Shown here piece by piece: positions 5,727 to 5,989 of a DNA stretch of 5,989 bases (the first letter of the stretch is position 1; each line of letters opens with the position of its first letter). The position numbers and the translations under genes were made by a program. The stretch comes from Methanobacteriota archaeon (lineage in GTDB: Archaea > Thermoplasmatota > Poseidoniia > Poseidoniales > Poseidoniaceae). Under the pieces are notes generated by a model. It had not been told where the DNA came from. It saw only the letters and a program-made list of their open reading frames with translations, and did not search any database. The stretch spans positions 67,969-73,957 of the forward strand of contig NZLM01000037.1 in the NCBI GenBank assembly GCA_002694245.1. Reading direction: 5' to 3'.

Positions 5727-5989
5727 ATGGGATTACTAGACAAAGTAGACAACTTGGATGATAAAAAAACCGCTAAGCCAGTACCAAAAAAGGCAACGCC
5801 TAAGAAAGCCAAGCCAAAAAAGGCGGCACCGAAGAAAGCAGCACCTAAACCTGCCAAAGCCAAAAAAGAAAAGCCACCAAAAGCTGAGAAAATCCGTCCA
5901 ACAGGACTTCCTGAAGGTTATGAATTAGCGGGTAAAATGCCAAGATACATTGGCTGGTTGATCAACTTCGCTTGGAATTTTGGAATTAC
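5727..5989 (+). CDS. Protein with Lys/Ala/Pro-rich N-terminal tail, 3'-partial
   Basis: The first 87 codons are present and the frame runs off the window end. It begins MGLLDKVDNLDDKK, then residues 13-55 hold 19 lysines with many Ala and Pro in KKAAP/KKAKP-type units, like the tails of histone H1 or basic archaeal and bacterial DNA-binding proteins. From about residue 56 the sequence changes to a more ordered, aromatic segment (PTGLPEGYELAGKMPRYIGW, then LINFAWNFGI) that could open a membrane or globular domain. The function is not recognised. The tail is expected to be disordered and strongly positive, so it could bind nucleic acid, acidic phospholipid or the acidic stretch of the protein encoded just upstream. 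The ATG is fixed by GGTGAT 5 nt before it. No signal peptide is evident. Confidence 0.75.
   Translation, partial: MGLLDKVDNLDDKKTAKPVPKKATPKKAKPKKAAPKKAAPKPAKAKKEKPPKAEKIRPTGLPEGYELAGKMPRYIGWLINFAWNFGI

Overview
The window looks like a piece of an archaeal chromosome, most likely a Thermoplasmatota-type euryarchaeon such as marine group II or III (Poseidoniia). The firmest evidence is an archaeal/eukaryotic-type DNA primase catalytic subunit (priS) of the zinc-less form I associate with Halobacteria and Thermoplasmatota. Ribosome binding sites of the GGTGAT, GAGGTG and GGAGG type, frequent GTG starts and modest GC content fit this. The lineage is an inference and was not tested by any search.

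All seven recognised genes lie on the + strand and are tightly packed. In order: (1) a copper-type P1B ATPase whose 5' end is probably missing; (2) after 16 nt, an MqnA/MqnD-family protein of 282 aa starting at a GTG with a strong ribosome binding site; (3) overlapping by 1 nt (TAATG), a 156-aa HEAT-repeat protein that resembles the C-terminal half of eukaryotic deoxyhypusine hydroxylase (DOHH); (4) after 49 nt, a 67-aa zinc-finger protein; (5) overlapping by 4 nt (GTGA), priS; (6) after an 82-nt gap holding two hairpins, a protein with a proline-rich N-terminus, coiled coil, acidic stretch and two C-terminal repeats; (7) after 10 nt, the start of a protein with a Lys/Ala/Pro-rich tail, cut by the window end.

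The most notable item is the half-size DOHH. It has both His-Glu metal-ligand pairs at the same 33-residue spacing as the eukaryotic enzyme, and it carries the SVDPAPP-type segment that in the human protein joins the two halves. A homodimer could supply all eight iron ligands. This suggests hypusine formation on archaeal aIF5A by a compact enzyme, bearing on how the duplicated eukaryotic DOHH arose. Other points of interest are the zinc-finger protein translationally coupled to a primase without a zinc motif, the twin hairpins after priS, and adjacent genes with acidic and Lys-rich low-complexity regions.

No tRNA, rRNA, CRISPR array, insertion sequence or attachment site was seen, and no stretch over 300 nt lacks a gene.
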